Shown: in pieces, positions 1-6,991 of the stretch
Numbering within the stretch: position 1 is the stretch's first letter
Layout: each line of letters begins with the position of its first letter
From: Negativicutes bacterium
Lineage (GTDB): Bacteria > Bacillota_C > Negativicutes > Acidaminococcales > Acidaminococcaceae
Assembly (NCBI GenBank): GCA_009930275.1
Contig: RZYP01000073.1
Span: 1-8,792 of the forward strand
Length of the DNA stretch: 8,792 nt
Direction of reading: 5' to 3'
Notes under the pieces: generated by a model
Databases searched by the model: none
What the model was told of the DNA's origin: nothing
Seen by the model: only the letters and a program-made list of their open reading frames with translations
Translations under genes and position numbers: made by a program

Positions 1-429
1 TGCTTTATTAAAAGATATTAGTTGACCGTATTTTAATAAAAATAAACGTATTCCAGTCCACGTAAAACGAAATCTTTTTCTTTCTACGTCATCAAATGGG
101 AGTAAATTTTGAGACATTGCGACAAATGGGACTTTTGAACCGTGAAAGTTGCCACCAGGGACAAAAAGCAAATCACAATTTACATTTACAACTTTTGGCA
201 TAATGAAATAATGCCACAAAATTCTTATTATTAAATTCCTATCTAAAAATGAAACATGTTTTTTTTCAAGCCAAGAAACATCTGGCAATTGTTCAAGTGT
301 CGCTCGACAACTCCAAACAATCACTTTTGAAAATCCATAATCCTGAGGCGTTGCGTGAGACAGAAGCTCTTTCAGATGTGTGAGACCGCCGCCAGATCTA
401 ATATTTGAGGCATCAATACCAAGGATCAT
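1..429 (-). CDS. GT4-type glycosyltransferase, N-terminal part (runs off left edge)
   Basis: Not closed within the window: 143 codons are open from ATG at 429 to the left edge, with the C-terminal donor-binding half missing. The start MILGIDASNIRSGGGLTHL carries the glycine-rich loop (GGG, residues 13-15) typical of the acceptor-side Rossmann domain of GT-B enzymes. LLFVPGGNF (about 87-95) and MSQNLLPFD (about 105-113) resemble a GT4 subfamily common in O-antigen and exopolysaccharide clusters. Expected role (family knowledge): cytoplasmic transfer of a sugar from a nucleotide sugar to a lipid-linked intermediate; donor and acceptor cannot be told. The ATG overlaps the stop of the preceding gene as ATGA (429-426), so translation is probably coupled. 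The region is AT-rich and has a run of eight A (sense) at 266-259 that keeps the frame. Confidence 0.87.
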   Translation of the reverse strand, partial: MILGIDASNIRSGGGLTHLKELLSHATPQDYGFSKVIVWSCRATLEQLPDVSWLEKKHVSFLDRNLIIRILWHYFIMPKVVNVNCDLLFVPGGNFHGSKVPFVAMSQNLLPFDDVERKRFRFTWTGIRLFLLKYGQLISFNKA

Positions 430-1556
430 TCGCAAACTCCAAACACATAATCAGCCGCTTCAATAAATTGTTGTGCATAGTGTTCCATTTTACTTACAAC
501 TGAATCCGATATCATTTTTTTTGACGACATCTGTGGAATCATAGAAATCGTCCTATCAATACATGCAGCCAAAGCCTCGATGTCATGAGGGTCAATCACA
601 AAACCATTCAAACCATCAGTTATAATATCGTAACTGGCTCCTGCATAAATTGAAGCAATTACAAAAAGGCCACTGGCTAGCGCCTCACTATACACGATTC
701 CAAATGGATCAGATAAGGAAGGGAGTACAAAAATATCACCCATATTATAAAAATTTGACAATTCTCGCTTTTGCTTGAATCCAATAAAAATCACTTTTTC
801 ACTAAGTCCTTTTCCCTCGCAAAATATTTTTATATCAGATTCCTCTGGACCGTCTCCAACAACATATAGTTGCCAATTAGAACTCTTGGTCACAGCCAAA
901 GCTTCGAGTAGATTATAGATACCTTTTCTTCTTATTAATTGCCCAACAAATATCAAATTAATAGTCGTAACTTGAACTCTTCGCGATTCAAACACTGCAT
1001 TTTTTCTGTAATATTCGACATCTCCAACATTACATCCGACAAATATTTTACAGGAATCTGCTCCAAAATATTCTAAAAACTCCTTCGCCTTTGTCCCGTA
1101 GGAAATAAATGCGTCACAGTACCGGACGAAACATCTTTTTAAGGCTCTAATCGATGAGTGGTTAAACTTGCTGCTATTTAATATACTGCCGTTCCACATT
1201 ATGACTTTCCGGCGGAACAGCCTGCAGTAAAGTAACGCTATCCAACTGGAGATGGAATTGTAGCCGCCGATGATCACAATATCCGGTTGCAGGCGGACAA
1301 GTTTCCACAATAGTGAAGGATTAAAATGAATCTCCCTGACCTTCTTCAAGTCGAGATGCATCCCAGGAAGAATTTCGTATTCGTATCTCATTTCACTCTG
1401 GTTCACATCCCATGAGCGGGTTGCTTCCCGCTCCCTCATAAACCAGATCTGAACCCTCGCGCCCCGCTCGCTAAATTTGTCAGTCACCAGGGAAAAAAGG
1501 GGGTGGCGGTAAGGTGCCACGTTGTTCGTCAGTATGAGAATCTGCTTACCCTTCAT
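426..1556 (-). CDS. GT4 family glycosyltransferase
   Basis: A 376-residue GT-B enzyme, the usual size for GT4. The N-terminal strand ILILTNNVAPYRHPLF (about residues 5-21) matches the acceptor-domain start of a common GT4 group. The C-terminal half has FVGQLIRRKG (about 203-212), VVGDGPE (about 232-238) and DPFGIVYSEALASG (about 283-296). The last is the E-x7-E nucleotide-sugar site, with Asp in place of the first Glu. I chose ATG at 1556 because AAGGTG lies just upstream (GAAGGTGATC-ATG) and the family fold begins there; the frame extends to a TTG at 1613, which would add 19 residues with no family similarity. The gene starts 69 bp after the upstream stop and overlaps the next gene by 4 bp. 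Likely role: adding one sugar to the repeat unit at the inner face of the membrane; linkage unknown. GC is about 50% in the first third and about 35% after. Confidence 0.93.
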   Translation of the reverse strand: MKGKQILILTNNVAPYRHPLFSLVTDKFSERGARVQIWFMREREATRSWDVNQSEMRYEYEILPGMHLDLKKVREIHFNPSLLWKLVRLQPDIVIIGGYNSISSWIALLYCRLFRRKVIMWNGSILNSSKFNHSSIRALKRCFVRYCDAFISYGTKAKEFLEYFGADSCKIFVGCNVGDVEYYRKNAVFESRRVQVTTINLIFVGQLIRRKGIYNLLEALAVTKSSNWQLYVVGDGPEESDIKIFCEGKGLSEKVIFIGFKQKRELSNFYNMGDIFVLPSLSDPFGIVYSEALASGLFVIASIYAGASYDIITDGLNGFVIDPHDIEALAACIDRTISMIPQMSSKKMISDSVVSKMEHYAQQFIEAADYVFGVCE

Positions 1557-1567
1557 GATCACCTTCA
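1542..1567 (-). promoter_or_regulatory. Ribosome binding site deciding the start of the 426-1556 gene
   Basis: In the sense direction GAAGGTGATC directly precedes ATG at 1556. AAGG lies about 5 nt from the ATG, a good Shine-Dalgarno distance. The alternative TTG at 1613 has no comparable site, so the shorter protein is preferred. Confidence 0.6.
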
Positions 1568-1625
1568 AACAAAAATTTTTGGCAGTCGCTATTGATTCGA
1601 AAATTTTACACAAACTCGAGCAAGA

Positions 1626-2801
1626 CTACTTTTCACCCAAGAGAAGCGTTGCATGTTGCTGAGCAGCTGAGCCATGTCGCCTGAATAATTCAGCCCGGCT
1701 CGCGGCCTGGGCCAAGTGATGGTTTCTCAACTCATGATCGAAAAGTATTCGCTCCATTGCCATGGCAAGATCATCTGGCGCACTCTCTCGCACCAACAGG
1801 ATCTCATCGTCACAAAATTCATCCCCAATCCCTCCAGCAGGCGTGGCTATAACCGGAACGCCTCGGATAATGGCTTCATCGATGACTCTTGGCACTCCTT
1901 CTGGGTAGATCGCTTTAGAAGGTACAACCAACAAATCTGCTTGGCTAAAGACCGCATTAATCTGTTCGCTGGAGCTGACCCAACCATGGAACCGCACCCG
2001 CCCTGCCAATCCCCTCATCTCAAGAGTTGCATCATATTTAGCCCGATCATCGCCCTCACCCACTAGATCGAGATAGAAATTTTTTCCGGGATGTTTGTCC
2101 AACAGCAAGCCAAACGCATCAAGAAGGTCGCCTACACCTTTAGCCTGAACGATCTTTCCGATGAAAAGAATCCTCGCAGCACAGTGCTCGACGTCATTCA
2201 CTCGAAGGCTAGCAAGTCCGGTATCGCTAAAACTAATATGCCCTAAAGGGACAGTCTCATGCACACAGGCGTTGAAGCGCGTTGCCATTCTCGCCAGCCG
2301 TCTGCCACGTGCAATAACTACATCTGCGGCCCGCATCGGTGCTTCGAACGACCAACGAAAGAGTATTGCCCATCCAGGCCAACGCTGAGCTCTGTACCAT
2401 TTGATATTCACCTCGTAGTCACCAGCAAGGTAAACAGCCAAACGGCGGGCGCACGCTCTAATGAGTGGTAAAATTGGAAGATAGGGGTTGGGGAGATAAT
2501 AAATGACGTAATCGTGCTGCAAAGCTAGCATCGCCACACAAGCCCAGGACCAAATTCTTGCCAACCATCCCCGCTCCACAATAATGACACGAATTCGGCC
2601 TGTGTCTAATTGCCCGCCGTAGTCACTCCCTGAGTAGCGATTTGCAACCCATGTACACCCGCCAAACGTATCAGAAAGCTCATGCAGGTAATCCGCCATG
2701 GGATTTTTGGTAACAAACTCGCCGCTTGCATTTTGTGTAACTACCGCGCCTGCAATCACTAGTAATCTATTCTTCCCTCGTTTTTTTGTGGAAAATGGCA
2801 T
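1626..2801 (-). CDS. GT4 family glycosyltransferase
   Basis: A 391-residue GT-B enzyme. The N-terminal part holds a strand RLLVIAGAVV (about 12-21) followed by VTKNPMADYLHELSDTF, a layout seen in GT4 enzymes of polysaccharide loci. The donor domain shows ILFIGKIVQAKG (about 211-222), LVGEGDD, and EGVPRVIDEAI (about 301-311), a full E-x7-E motif, followed by PVIATPAGGI (about 316-325). It should use a nucleotide sugar in the cytoplasm to extend the lipid-linked repeat unit; specificity is not readable. AAGGAG lies 9 nt before ATG 2801 and 6 nt before GTG 2804; both starts are possible and differ by one residue. The upstream stop codon TGA (2803-2801) shares one base with the ATG, so translation is coupled. 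The gene is GC-richer (locally to about 60%) than most of the window, which may mean a different origin. Confidence 0.93.
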   Translation of the reverse strand: MPFSTKKRGKNRLLVIAGAVVTQNASGEFVTKNPMADYLHELSDTFGGCTWVANRYSGSDYGGQLDTGRIRVIIVERGWLARIWSWACVAMLALQHDYVIYYLPNPYLPILPLIRACARRLAVYLAGDYEVNIKWYRAQRWPGWAILFRWSFEAPMRAADVVIARGRRLARMATRFNACVHETVPLGHISFSDTGLASLRVNDVEHCAARILFIGKIVQAKGVGDLLDAFGLLLDKHPGKNFYLDLVGEGDDRAKYDATLEMRGLAGRVRFHGWVSSSEQINAVFSQADLLVVPSKAIYPEGVPRVIDEAIIRGVPVIATPAGGIGDEFCDDEILLVRESAPDDLAMAMERILFDHELRNHHLAQAASRAELFRRHGSAAQQHATLLLGEK

Positions 2802-2818
2802 CACAAGAAACTCCTTAG
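2799..2818 (-). promoter_or_regulatory. Strong Shine-Dalgarno at the coupled stop/start junction
   Basis: The sense strand reads CTAAGGAGTTTCTTGTGATG across the junction. AAGGAG is the best ribosome binding site in the window. It lies inside the end of the membrane-protein gene, whose TGA overlaps the GTG/ATG start pair of the glycosyltransferase. Confidence 0.65.
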
Positions 2819-4228
2819 AACAAAATACCCGAAAAGCGCCAGAAACGCAGTCCCCACGGCGGCGACTAGACAGATCTTGCGGGTTGCGGAAGTCGAGCTA
2901 TAATGCGCCCATACCACAATGAGAATCAGTAACGGCTCGATCATGATTCGATATTTGGTAATCTGGCCTACCGCATAGAAAGAATTGGCGATCAAGGCGA
3001 TCACGATCGCGGGAAGAAGCAATGGAACGCCATCCACCCTAGCCTGTGAACTCCTGATCGCCCGGATGCCCCCCAACACCAAAAAAGGGAAGAACCATAG
3101 TTGCAGTGGCTGAAACAGACTCATATAGCTGTAGGAAAAATTCCTTTTCCAGGCAAAGCCTGGCGGAACCGGAGATAGAATTGTTATAACCGGACCGATC
3201 ACCAACCGTACAGGGCGAGGCGCCGCAGTTAAAAGTGAAGATACTCCTTGGCCACTTGCAAGCCTCTGCGAAGATTTCTCGAAGGAAGCAGCCCTGTTTG
3301 TCAGCTCCCCTTGGAGATCGAATGTCTCATGTCTTCCGATCACTTTGGAAAGAAGGACGCCTATGGCTACGGAAAATAACACGAACAGCATGGCAACCGC
3401 CACACCAGAAACGAATCCACTTCTTTTAGCTCGATATACAACGGCAAAAAAGCCACTTAAAATCAATATATAGACGGCAAAAGTCCGCAAAAGAGACATT
3501 AAAATGACTGACGCGGACAGCATTATAAGTGACCATATATTAATATTTCGTTTATAAAGCCGTATACATGCATAAACACCAATGGTCATACAAAGACAAA
3601 TTAGTATATCTTTTTGAAACGCCGTAGACCAGAAAAGCAGCACTGGCAGGAAAACAAGCCACACAGCAACCCTTCGAGCGAGCTTAAAATCATAGAATAG
3701 CTCCAACGTCAGCCAATAACTGACAATCGGAATCAAAGCTCCAAACATCGAATTGACTATCCGTGGGCCAAGTGGATTGAGTCCGGCAAACTTGTAGATC
3801 AATGCGGTAAGCAAACTGAAACCGGCAGAAAAAGACTCCCGCAGTGCTTGATCCCAGCCTATACGACCCGAAAGAATTGCCTTAGCGGTAGTATCCCAAT
3901 AAAGGTCATCGTTTCCTTCAAAACCCCGAAAGCCATAGTAGTTCGCCAAATAATAGTAGACGCCAATAGCAAGCAACACACGAAGCAGAAAACCTACCAA
4001 AAATAAAGAAAATAAATGACTTGATCGAAAAGCAAGTATCGCCGTCGAACCAGCGATCATGCAGGAAACAAAAATCAACATAAAAGACGAGAGATCAAAC
4101 CAATTTTCGTTCCATGAAAACAACAATACAATCATCAAAATCGCAACGCAAAATATGACAAATATACTTTGCCATGAAAAAATACAACCTGTTCGAGTTA
4201 TTGATTCTTTATATAAATTATTTGTCAT
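2801..4228 (-). CDS. Polytopic membrane protein, GT-C-like glycosyltransferase or polymerase
   Basis: A 475-residue protein with about 10-12 hydrophobic segments, the first three at roughly 17-39, 46-67 and 72-97. After the third comes a loop with an acidic cluster, GNDDLYWDT (about 105-113), placed like the catalytic first periplasmic loop of GT-C enzymes (ArnT/PMT/GT39-like). PVLLFWSTAFQKDILI (about 195-210) and a later KYRIMIEPLLILIV (about 425-438) also fit lipid-phosphate-sugar-dependent transferases. A long polar stretch (about 295-365) is probably a second outer loop. Function is inferred: it either adds a sugar from a polyprenyl-phosphate donor on the periplasmic face or serves as the Wzy-type polymerase, for which no other candidate is in the window. 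No Shine-Dalgarno precedes ATG 4228, but the next Met is inside the first membrane helix. GC falls from about 53% at the 3' end to about 30% at the 5' end. Confidence 0.8.
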   Translation of the reverse strand: MTNNLYKESITRTGCIFSWQSIFVIFCVAILMIVLLFSWNENWFDLSSFMLIFVSCMIAGSTAILAFRSSHLFSLFLVGFLLRVLLAIGVYYYLANYYGFRGFEGNDDLYWDTTAKAILSGRIGWDQALRESFSAGFSLLTALIYKFAGLNPLGPRIVNSMFGALIPIVSYWLTLELFYDFKLARRVAVWLVFLPVLLFWSTAFQKDILICLCMTIGVYACIRLYKRNINIWSLIMLSASVILMSLLRTFAVYILILSGFFAVVYRAKRSGFVSGVAVAMLFVLFSVAIGVLLSKVIGRHETFDLQGELTNRAASFEKSSQRLASGQGVSSLLTAAPRPVRLVIGPVITILSPVPPGFAWKRNFSYSYMSLFQPLQLWFFPFLVLGGIRAIRSSQARVDGVPLLLPAIVIALIANSFYAVGQITKYRIMIEPLLILIVVWAHYSSTSATRKICLVAAVGTAFLALFGYFVLRSFL

Positions 4229-4252
4229 TATTAATGATACTATTTTTTTATA

Positions 4253-4272
4253 ATAATTTTATTAAAAATTAT
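4253..4272. repeat. AT-only inverted repeat, 8 bp arms with 4 nt loop
   Basis: On the plus strand ATAATTTT, loop ATTA, then AAAATTAT; the arms are perfectly complementary. In the direction of transcription it is followed by an A-rich run, not a T-run, and has no G or C, so it does not look like an intrinsic terminator. It could form by chance in such AT-rich DNA. Confidence 0.35.
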
Positions 4273-4273
4273 A
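4268..4273 (-). promoter_or_regulatory. Possible internal -10 box (TATAAT)
   Basis: A perfect TATAAT in the sense direction lies about 40 nt before ATG 4228. No good -35 is found 16-18 nt upstream (the sequence there is A-rich), and such hexamers are expected in AT-rich DNA. It is a weak candidate for a promoter serving the four downstream genes. Confidence 0.2.
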
Positions 4274-4312
4274 TATAGTAACAAATTTTAATTTTTGTTT
4301 TCATAAGATAAA

Positions 4313-5761
4313 CTATTTTCGAAAAATCTTAGGATCATTTTTTAATGTATACAATACAATCAAAAAAATTGTAAAAAATCCAAACCAAAACCTCTCAAAA
4401 TTCAAATCAGAATTTGCACAAACTATTGTCATGATCAATACAAATAACACAGGAACTGCAATCTTTACAATCGATTTGAAAAATAACTTATACTCTTTAG
4501 TTTGAAATATAGCTATGCCAAAGTGAATAATTGCTCCTAGGCAAACTCCATAAAGTCCTGACTCAGGTGTTTTAAGCCAAGTTAAAAAAAGACATGAACA
4601 GATGACTGCAACACAAAAATAAATAAGGTACGAACACACATAGGAGCCTTCCCGGTTCAAAGGAAAATGAATTCCGCTAAAAATATTATCAGCAAGCATA
4701 ACCAGTGTATAAAATATTATGATCAACTGAAAACTATGATATGACTGCGCAAAACGCTCTCCACCGACAAGATATACTAATTCAGGAGCCAACATCACTG
4801 CGCATATCATCATGCAAACCATCGCAGAAGCGAGCCGTCTATAATTTTCTGAAAACTTTATAAACAAATATTCTTGTCCGTGATCTTTAAGGATGTTCGT
4901 CATACGAGGAAGTGTTACAATCTGAACTGCCGAAAGAAATGTTGCGAAATACCCACCAGCCTGCATTCCAAATTTAAGCAACCCAACAGCGCTAACCGGA
5001 ATGTATATTGCAGCAATCAATACAGGAATTTGTAAAGAAAAACCTCTGGCGAGTTTAGAAATAAACACACTTAAACTCGTTTTGAATACTGAACGCAATA
5101 TTAACTTGAATTCAGACAAAGAAACTCGCTCAATCGGACCACCAATCGTTTTCAACACAGCATATGCACTGATCAGTGTATAAATACCCCCAGCAACCGC
5201 TTGTCCAACAAAATACCCCGCTACCTGCCATTTCCAAATAGATAGGCAAACAGCTACAGTCAAAATGATCTCATTAAAAAATTTCAACAAAAAATAGGAC
5301 CTAAAACGGCTTGTTCCAGTCAGTATGTATCCGAGAATATCACCTGGAGAACTAACGAAGAGAAATACAGCATAGAAAAGGATGTATTGCTGCAATTGCG
5401 GAATTTGATATGTAGCTACGGCCTGAGGTGAGCCGATGAGGATGAGTAGCGCGAGTAAAGGAAGCAACATCGTGAACCGCACCCCAAGAACCACCAATGA
5501 AACCAACCGAAGCATCCGTGGGTCACTAGTTTGAGCCGCCTCTTTGGCCACCCCTACACCCAAACCCAAATTCTGAAAAATACTAAAGGCACTACCAACG
5601 GCTAGAGTAATACCAATAACACCATAATCCTCTGGACTCAGAAGCCGAACGACGATGAGCGTACGCAAAAGTCCTATCAGAGAGATCCCTCCCTGATTCA
5701 CAACCGCAGTAAATTGGAGAAATTCCGTCTTGTCTTTTATCCGACTGATCAGTTGGCGCAT
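4313..5761 (-). CDS. Wzx-type oligosaccharide flippase (PST family)
   Basis: A 482-residue protein made almost entirely of membrane segments, fitting the 12-14 helix plan of MOP-superfamily polysaccharide transporters. The N-terminus is diagnostic: FTAVVNQGGISLIGLLRTLIVVRLLSPEDYGVIG split over about residues 17-50, with the LLSPEDYG motif at the end of the first helix. Later pieces such as FLSAVQIVTLPRMT (about 275-288) are also typical. It should move the undecaprenyl-diphosphate-linked repeat unit from the cytoplasmic to the periplasmic face of the inner membrane. I chose ATG 5761 because the family start aligns there; the frame continues to GTG 5809 with 16 extra residues and no ribosome binding site. 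The start lies 8 bp after the preceding stop, so coupling is likely, although the Shine-Dalgarno is poor. The first quarter is near 50% GC and the last third near 30%. Confidence 0.93.
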   Translation of the reverse strand: MRQLISRIKDKTEFLQFTAVVNQGGISLIGLLRTLIVVRLLSPEDYGVIGITLAVGSAFSIFQNLGLGVGVAKEAAQTSDPRMLRLVSLVVLGVRFTMLLPLLALLILIGSPQAVATYQIPQLQQYILFYAVFLFVSSPGDILGYILTGTSRFRSYFLLKFFNEIILTVAVCLSIWKWQVAGYFVGQAVAGGIYTLISAYAVLKTIGGPIERVSLSEFKLILRSVFKTSLSVFISKLARGFSLQIPVLIAAIYIPVSAVGLLKFGMQAGGYFATFLSAVQIVTLPRMTNILKDHGQEYLFIKFSENYRRLASAMVCMMICAVMLAPELVYLVGGERFAQSYHSFQLIIIFYTLVMLADNIFSGIHFPLNREGSYVCSYLIYFCVAVICSCLFLTWLKTPESGLYGVCLGAIIHFGIAIFQTKEYKLFFKSIVKIAVPVLFVLIMTIVCANSDLNFERFWFGFFTIFLIVLYTLKNDPKIFRK

Positions 5762-5769
5762 GATCAAAG

Positions 5770-6921
5770 TTACGAGCGGTTCATGGCTACGGATTGTGAT
5801 GAGAAACACTGACTATAAAGATTTTCGACCCGCCTAGCCACGGCAGGCCCAGAAAAGCTCTGCTCTACTCGCAGACGAGCCTTTTCTGCCATCTGTCGTA
5901 ACAATTCGGGAGAAGAGAGAAGCGAAATAAGGCATCGAGCTAAGGCCTTCTCATCTTTCATCGGAATAATCAGGCCGTTTTCGCCATCCTGTACAACTTC
6001 CATTATACCCCCGACGTTGGTGGCAACAACTGGCAGGCGACATGCTCCTGCTTCAATGAGCGTTACAGGCAATCCCTCCCACAACGAAGGCATAGCGAAT
6101 ATGGTACTGATCTGCATCAAGTCAAAAATATCATTTCTAAATCCCAGTAGCCGAACGCTTTTTTCAAGACCAAGTGACTTTATCTGCTGCTCAAAGTCTT
6201 CTTTCAATTCACCCTTACCAACCACTAAAAAAGCAGTATTTGGGCAAGACTGGATAACCTCTTGCGCAGCACGAAAGAGATATGGAAATCCTTTCTGTTC
6301 AGTAAGGCGTCCAACACTTAGAACTATCTGTGTCTCCGGATTCAATCCAAACTGAAGTTTCTTTTCAACCTGCGCATCGGTGCTCATCGGACTTATCTTA
6401 TCTAACGGGACACAATTAGGTATATATTCATAAATTGATTTATTTATGGCTGTCTGTTTTGCCGAAAAATCAAGCACAGAATTTGAAACAGCAACAATTT
6501 TTGAAGTTATCCGTGCTAATATCTTATCGATCATTACACATAATGGAGATCTATTCACATAAGTGTTGTGCTCAGTAGAAATGATTACGGGCACACCAGC
6601 AAATTTACCGGCTATTCTACCGACCGTGTTAGCGGCGAAAAGATGAGTATGAATAACGTCGATTCGATTTATCCGAAGAAAATCGACTAGTCGTTTGTAG
6701 CCATAAATGTCTGTATAGTATCGCTTTGAAAATTTGAAATAACGAATTTGATCAGATGGCAGTTGAATTTTAACTTCCTCCTCTTCTTGAGCAAACACTG
6801 TTCCAACCCAAATATTATGAGTGGAGGCGTCCAGATAAGGGATCAAGTTGGCAAGCGCAACTTCTGCCCCTCCGTAAGGGCGCAATGTTGTAATCAAATA
6901 CAAAACATTAATTTTTTTCAT
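5770..6921 (-). CDS. GT4 family glycosyltransferase
   Basis: A 383-residue GT-B enzyme with all GT4 landmarks: INVLYLITTLRPYGGAEVAL near the N-terminus (GGAE at 17-20, the acceptor-side glycine loop), DVIHTHLFAAN (about 88-98), VPVIISTEHNT (about 110-120), ILSVGRLTEQKGF (about 200-212), and EGLPVTLIEAGACRLPVVAT (about 282-301), a complete E-x7-E site. GENGLIIP (about 313-320) closes the nucleotide-binding region. It should transfer a sugar from a nucleotide donor to the growing lipid-linked unit; donor and linkage are unknown. ATG 6921 is preferred, with GGGA 6 nt upstream and the family fold starting there; the frame continues to a GTG at 7008 that would overlap the upstream gene and add 29 unrelated residues. 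It lies 70 bp after that gene and 8 bp before the flippase. Confidence 0.94.
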   Translation of the reverse strand: MKKINVLYLITTLRPYGGAEVALANLIPYLDASTHNIWVGTVFAQEEEEVKIQLPSDQIRYFKFSKRYYTDIYGYKRLVDFLRINRIDVIHTHLFAANTVGRIAGKFAGVPVIISTEHNTYVNRSPLCVMIDKILARITSKIVAVSNSVLDFSAKQTAINKSIYEYIPNCVPLDKISPMSTDAQVEKKLQFGLNPETQIVLSVGRLTEQKGFPYLFRAAQEVIQSCPNTAFLVVGKGELKEDFEQQIKSLGLEKSVRLLGFRNDIFDLMQISTIFAMPSLWEGLPVTLIEAGACRLPVVATNVGGIMEVVQDGENGLIIPMKDEKALARCLISLLSSPELLRQMAEKARLRVEQSFSGPAVARRVENLYSQCFSSQSVAMNRS

Positions 6922-6991
6922 TGTAATTCCCACAATACGGAAACATGAAACAAAGTAAAACCACAGAGACAAGTGTTTTATCCGAAAAAAG

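Larger units (their letters stand above)
4229..4312. other. 84 bp AT-rich gap between flippase and membrane-protein genes
   Basis: This is the longest gap between genes in the window and is almost entirely A and T. It holds a perfect AT-only inverted repeat (4253-4272), a TATAAT hexamer and no recognisable Shine-Dalgarno for the gene at 4228. I see no coding potential. Confidence 0.6.

Noticed and set aside
1557..1625. Separate promoter or small gene in the 69 bp gap
   Set aside because: I find no good -35/-10 pair. The TTG-started extension into this gap lacks a ribosome site and family similarity. The CAAAAATTTTTG palindrome is short and AT-only.
1716..2066. Plus-strand open frame of 116 codons
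   Set aside because: It is antisense to the GT4 gene at 1626-2801 and has no similarity I recognise. The minus-strand frame carries the complete donor-site motif.
4253..4272. Intrinsic terminator between flippase and membrane-protein genes
   Set aside because: The hairpin has no GC pairs and is followed in the sense direction by A, not T, so it should not terminate transcription.
5762..5809. Longer flippase starting at GTG 5809
   Set aside because: It has no ribosome binding site and the extra residues overlap the end of the GT4 gene without resembling the family's N-terminus.
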